Source: Kitasatospora mediocidica KCTC 9733
GTDB lineage: Bacteria > Actinomycetota > Actinomycetes > Streptomycetales > Streptomycetaceae
Assembly: GCF_000744225.1 (NCBI RefSeq)
Contig: NZ_JQLN01000003.1
Span: 124,001-188,000, forward strand
DNA: 64,000 nucleotides
Direction: 5' to 3'
The position numbers were made by a program, and so were the translations under genes. Of the stretch, positions 63,334 through 64,000 are shown piece after piece (the stretch's first letter is position 1; every line of letters starts with the position of its first letter). The notes under the pieces are model-generated. The model did not search any database. It was not told the DNA's origin and saw only the letters and a program-made list of their open reading frames with translations.

Positions 63334-63738
63334 CTACTCCGCCGGCTTCAGCGTCAGCGAGATGCTGTTGATGCAGTACCGCTGGTCGGTCGGGTTGGCG
63401 TACCCCTCGCCCTCGAAGACGTGCCCGAGGTGTCCGCCGCAGGTGGCGCAGCGGACCTCGACCCGGCGCATGCCGAGCGTGGTGTCCTCGATGTACTCGA
63501 CCCGGTCCTCGGCCAGCGGCGCGTAGTAGGACGGCCAGCCGCAGTGGCTGTCGAACTTGGTCTCCGAGCTGAACAGCTCGCTGCCGCAGGCCCGGCAGCT
63601 GTAGACGCCGACCGTCTTGGTGTCGGTGTACTCGCCGACGAACGGCGCCTCGGTGCCGGCCTGCCGGAGCACCTTGTACTCCTGCGGGCTCAGCTGGGCA
63701 CGCCACTCGGCGTCGGTCTTCTCGATCTCGTAGCTCAC
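63334..63738 (-). CDS. msrB: Peptide-methionine (R)-S-oxide reductase
   Basis: A 134-residue repair enzyme that reduces methionine-R-sulfoxide. Zinc pairs CRAC and CATC, substrate motif SHCGWPSYYAP, catalytic Cys in RYCINSISL, and GGHLGHVF. GTG start with GGGAG upstream. It lies downstream of murC on the same strand, as in S. coelicolor from memory. Confidence 0.95.
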   Translation of the reverse strand: MSYEIEKTDAEWRAQLSPQEYKVLRQAGTEAPFVGEYTDTKTVGVYSCRACGSELFSSETKFDSHCGWPSYYAPLAEDRVEYIEDTTLGMRRVEVRCATCGGHLGHVFEGEGYANPTDQRYCINSISLTLKPAE

Positions 63739-63763
63739 TGCGGGCTCCCAGGCTGTCGAAACG

Positions 63764-64000
63764 TCAGGCCTGCACTGCAACGCTCGACAGGTGCTTCAAG
63801 ATTTCCTCGCCCAGGGTGGTGACGTCTCCGGCACCCATGGTCAGCACCAGGTCGCCCGGCCGGGCCAGGGCGGCCAGCCGCGCGGGGGCCGCCGCGAAGT
63901 CGTGCTCGGCGGCCGTCTCGGCCCCGGCCCGCTGCGCCGCCTCGACGATGAGCGCGCTGGTCACGCCGGGGATCGGGTCCTCGCGGGCCGGGTAGATGTC
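63764..64000 (-). CDS. murC: UDP-N-acetylmuramate-L-alanine ligase, C-terminal end only
   Basis: The last 78 codons are in the window. They read DIYPAREDPIPGVTSALIVEA at the edge and end with LVLTMGAGDVTTLGEEIL, the conserved C-terminal text of MurC, which adds L-Ala to UDP-MurNAc in peptidoglycan synthesis. The rest lies beyond the window edge. Confidence 0.88.
   Translation of the reverse strand, partial: DIYPAREDPIPGVTSALIVEAAQRAGAETAAEHDFAAAPARLAALARPGDLVLTMGAGDVTTLGEEILKHLSSVAVQA

Overview
The window is very GC-rich chromosomal DNA with G/C-biased third codon positions, many GTG starts, strong purine-rich ribosome binding sites and abundant GC-rich hairpin terminators. Gene families and gene order point to an actinobacterium of the Streptomyces/Kitasatospora group. 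I see no rRNA, tRNA, CRISPR array, transposase or phage gene. The window is cut inside a gene at both ends (a zinc-ribbon protein at the left edge, murC at the right edge).

Layout. 1-6444 (minus): an amino-acid-sensing operon of the PknG type, glnX - glnH - a coiled-coil protein - pknG - the first codons of a zinc-ribbon protein. 6732-12942 (plus): a loose run of small accessory genes (cytochrome oxidase assembly protein, nucleoside phosphorylase-like protein, DUF4291 protein, DedA membrane protein, a small Cys/His-rich protein, a broken coding fragment, an ArsR regulator and an MFS exporter). Several short tandem repeats and one large palindrome lie here. 13129-17190 (plus): one large membrane-bound adenylating enzyme with the architecture of Pls, the poly-epsilon-lysine synthetase family. 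This is the most interesting gene in the window. 17205-24180 (minus): a sugar operon of the chitosan-oligosaccharide (csn) type: ROK regulator, ABC binding protein, two permeases, GH4 glycosidase and GlcNAc-kinase-like protein. 24412-40512: mscS channel, HNH endonuclease, small membrane protein, a 1369-residue secreted GH84-type protein, malQ, a small exported protein, a VIT1/CCC1 transporter, a Uma2-family protein, pepN, and a membrane-anchored beta-propeller protein that carries a frameshift in this sequence.

40889-64000: a ROK regulator and xylFGH-type sugar ABC transporter, dxs, a GT39-like membrane protein, an SPW protein, fadB/fadA beta-oxidation genes, an RNase D-like nuclease, an orphan LuxR-type response regulator, a DUF3000 protein, the haem genes hemE - methyltransferase - hemY - hemQ (the coproporphyrin-dependent route), a TIGR04222 protein, a SigE-family sigma factor with a membrane protein, msrB, and the C-terminus of murC. 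From memory, 17-40 kb resembles the SCO26xx region of S. coelicolor and 41-64 kb resembles the SCO60xx region; this could not be checked here.

How parts work together: csnREFGHK would import, cleave and phosphorylate amino-sugar oligomers, with a GH84 protein nearby. Rok7B7-like control of xylFGH is supported by a site matching the consensus I recall for that regulator. The ArsR gene and the MFS gene share almost identical leaderless promoters, which suggests a co-regulated exporter module. hemE/hemY/hemQ supply haem.
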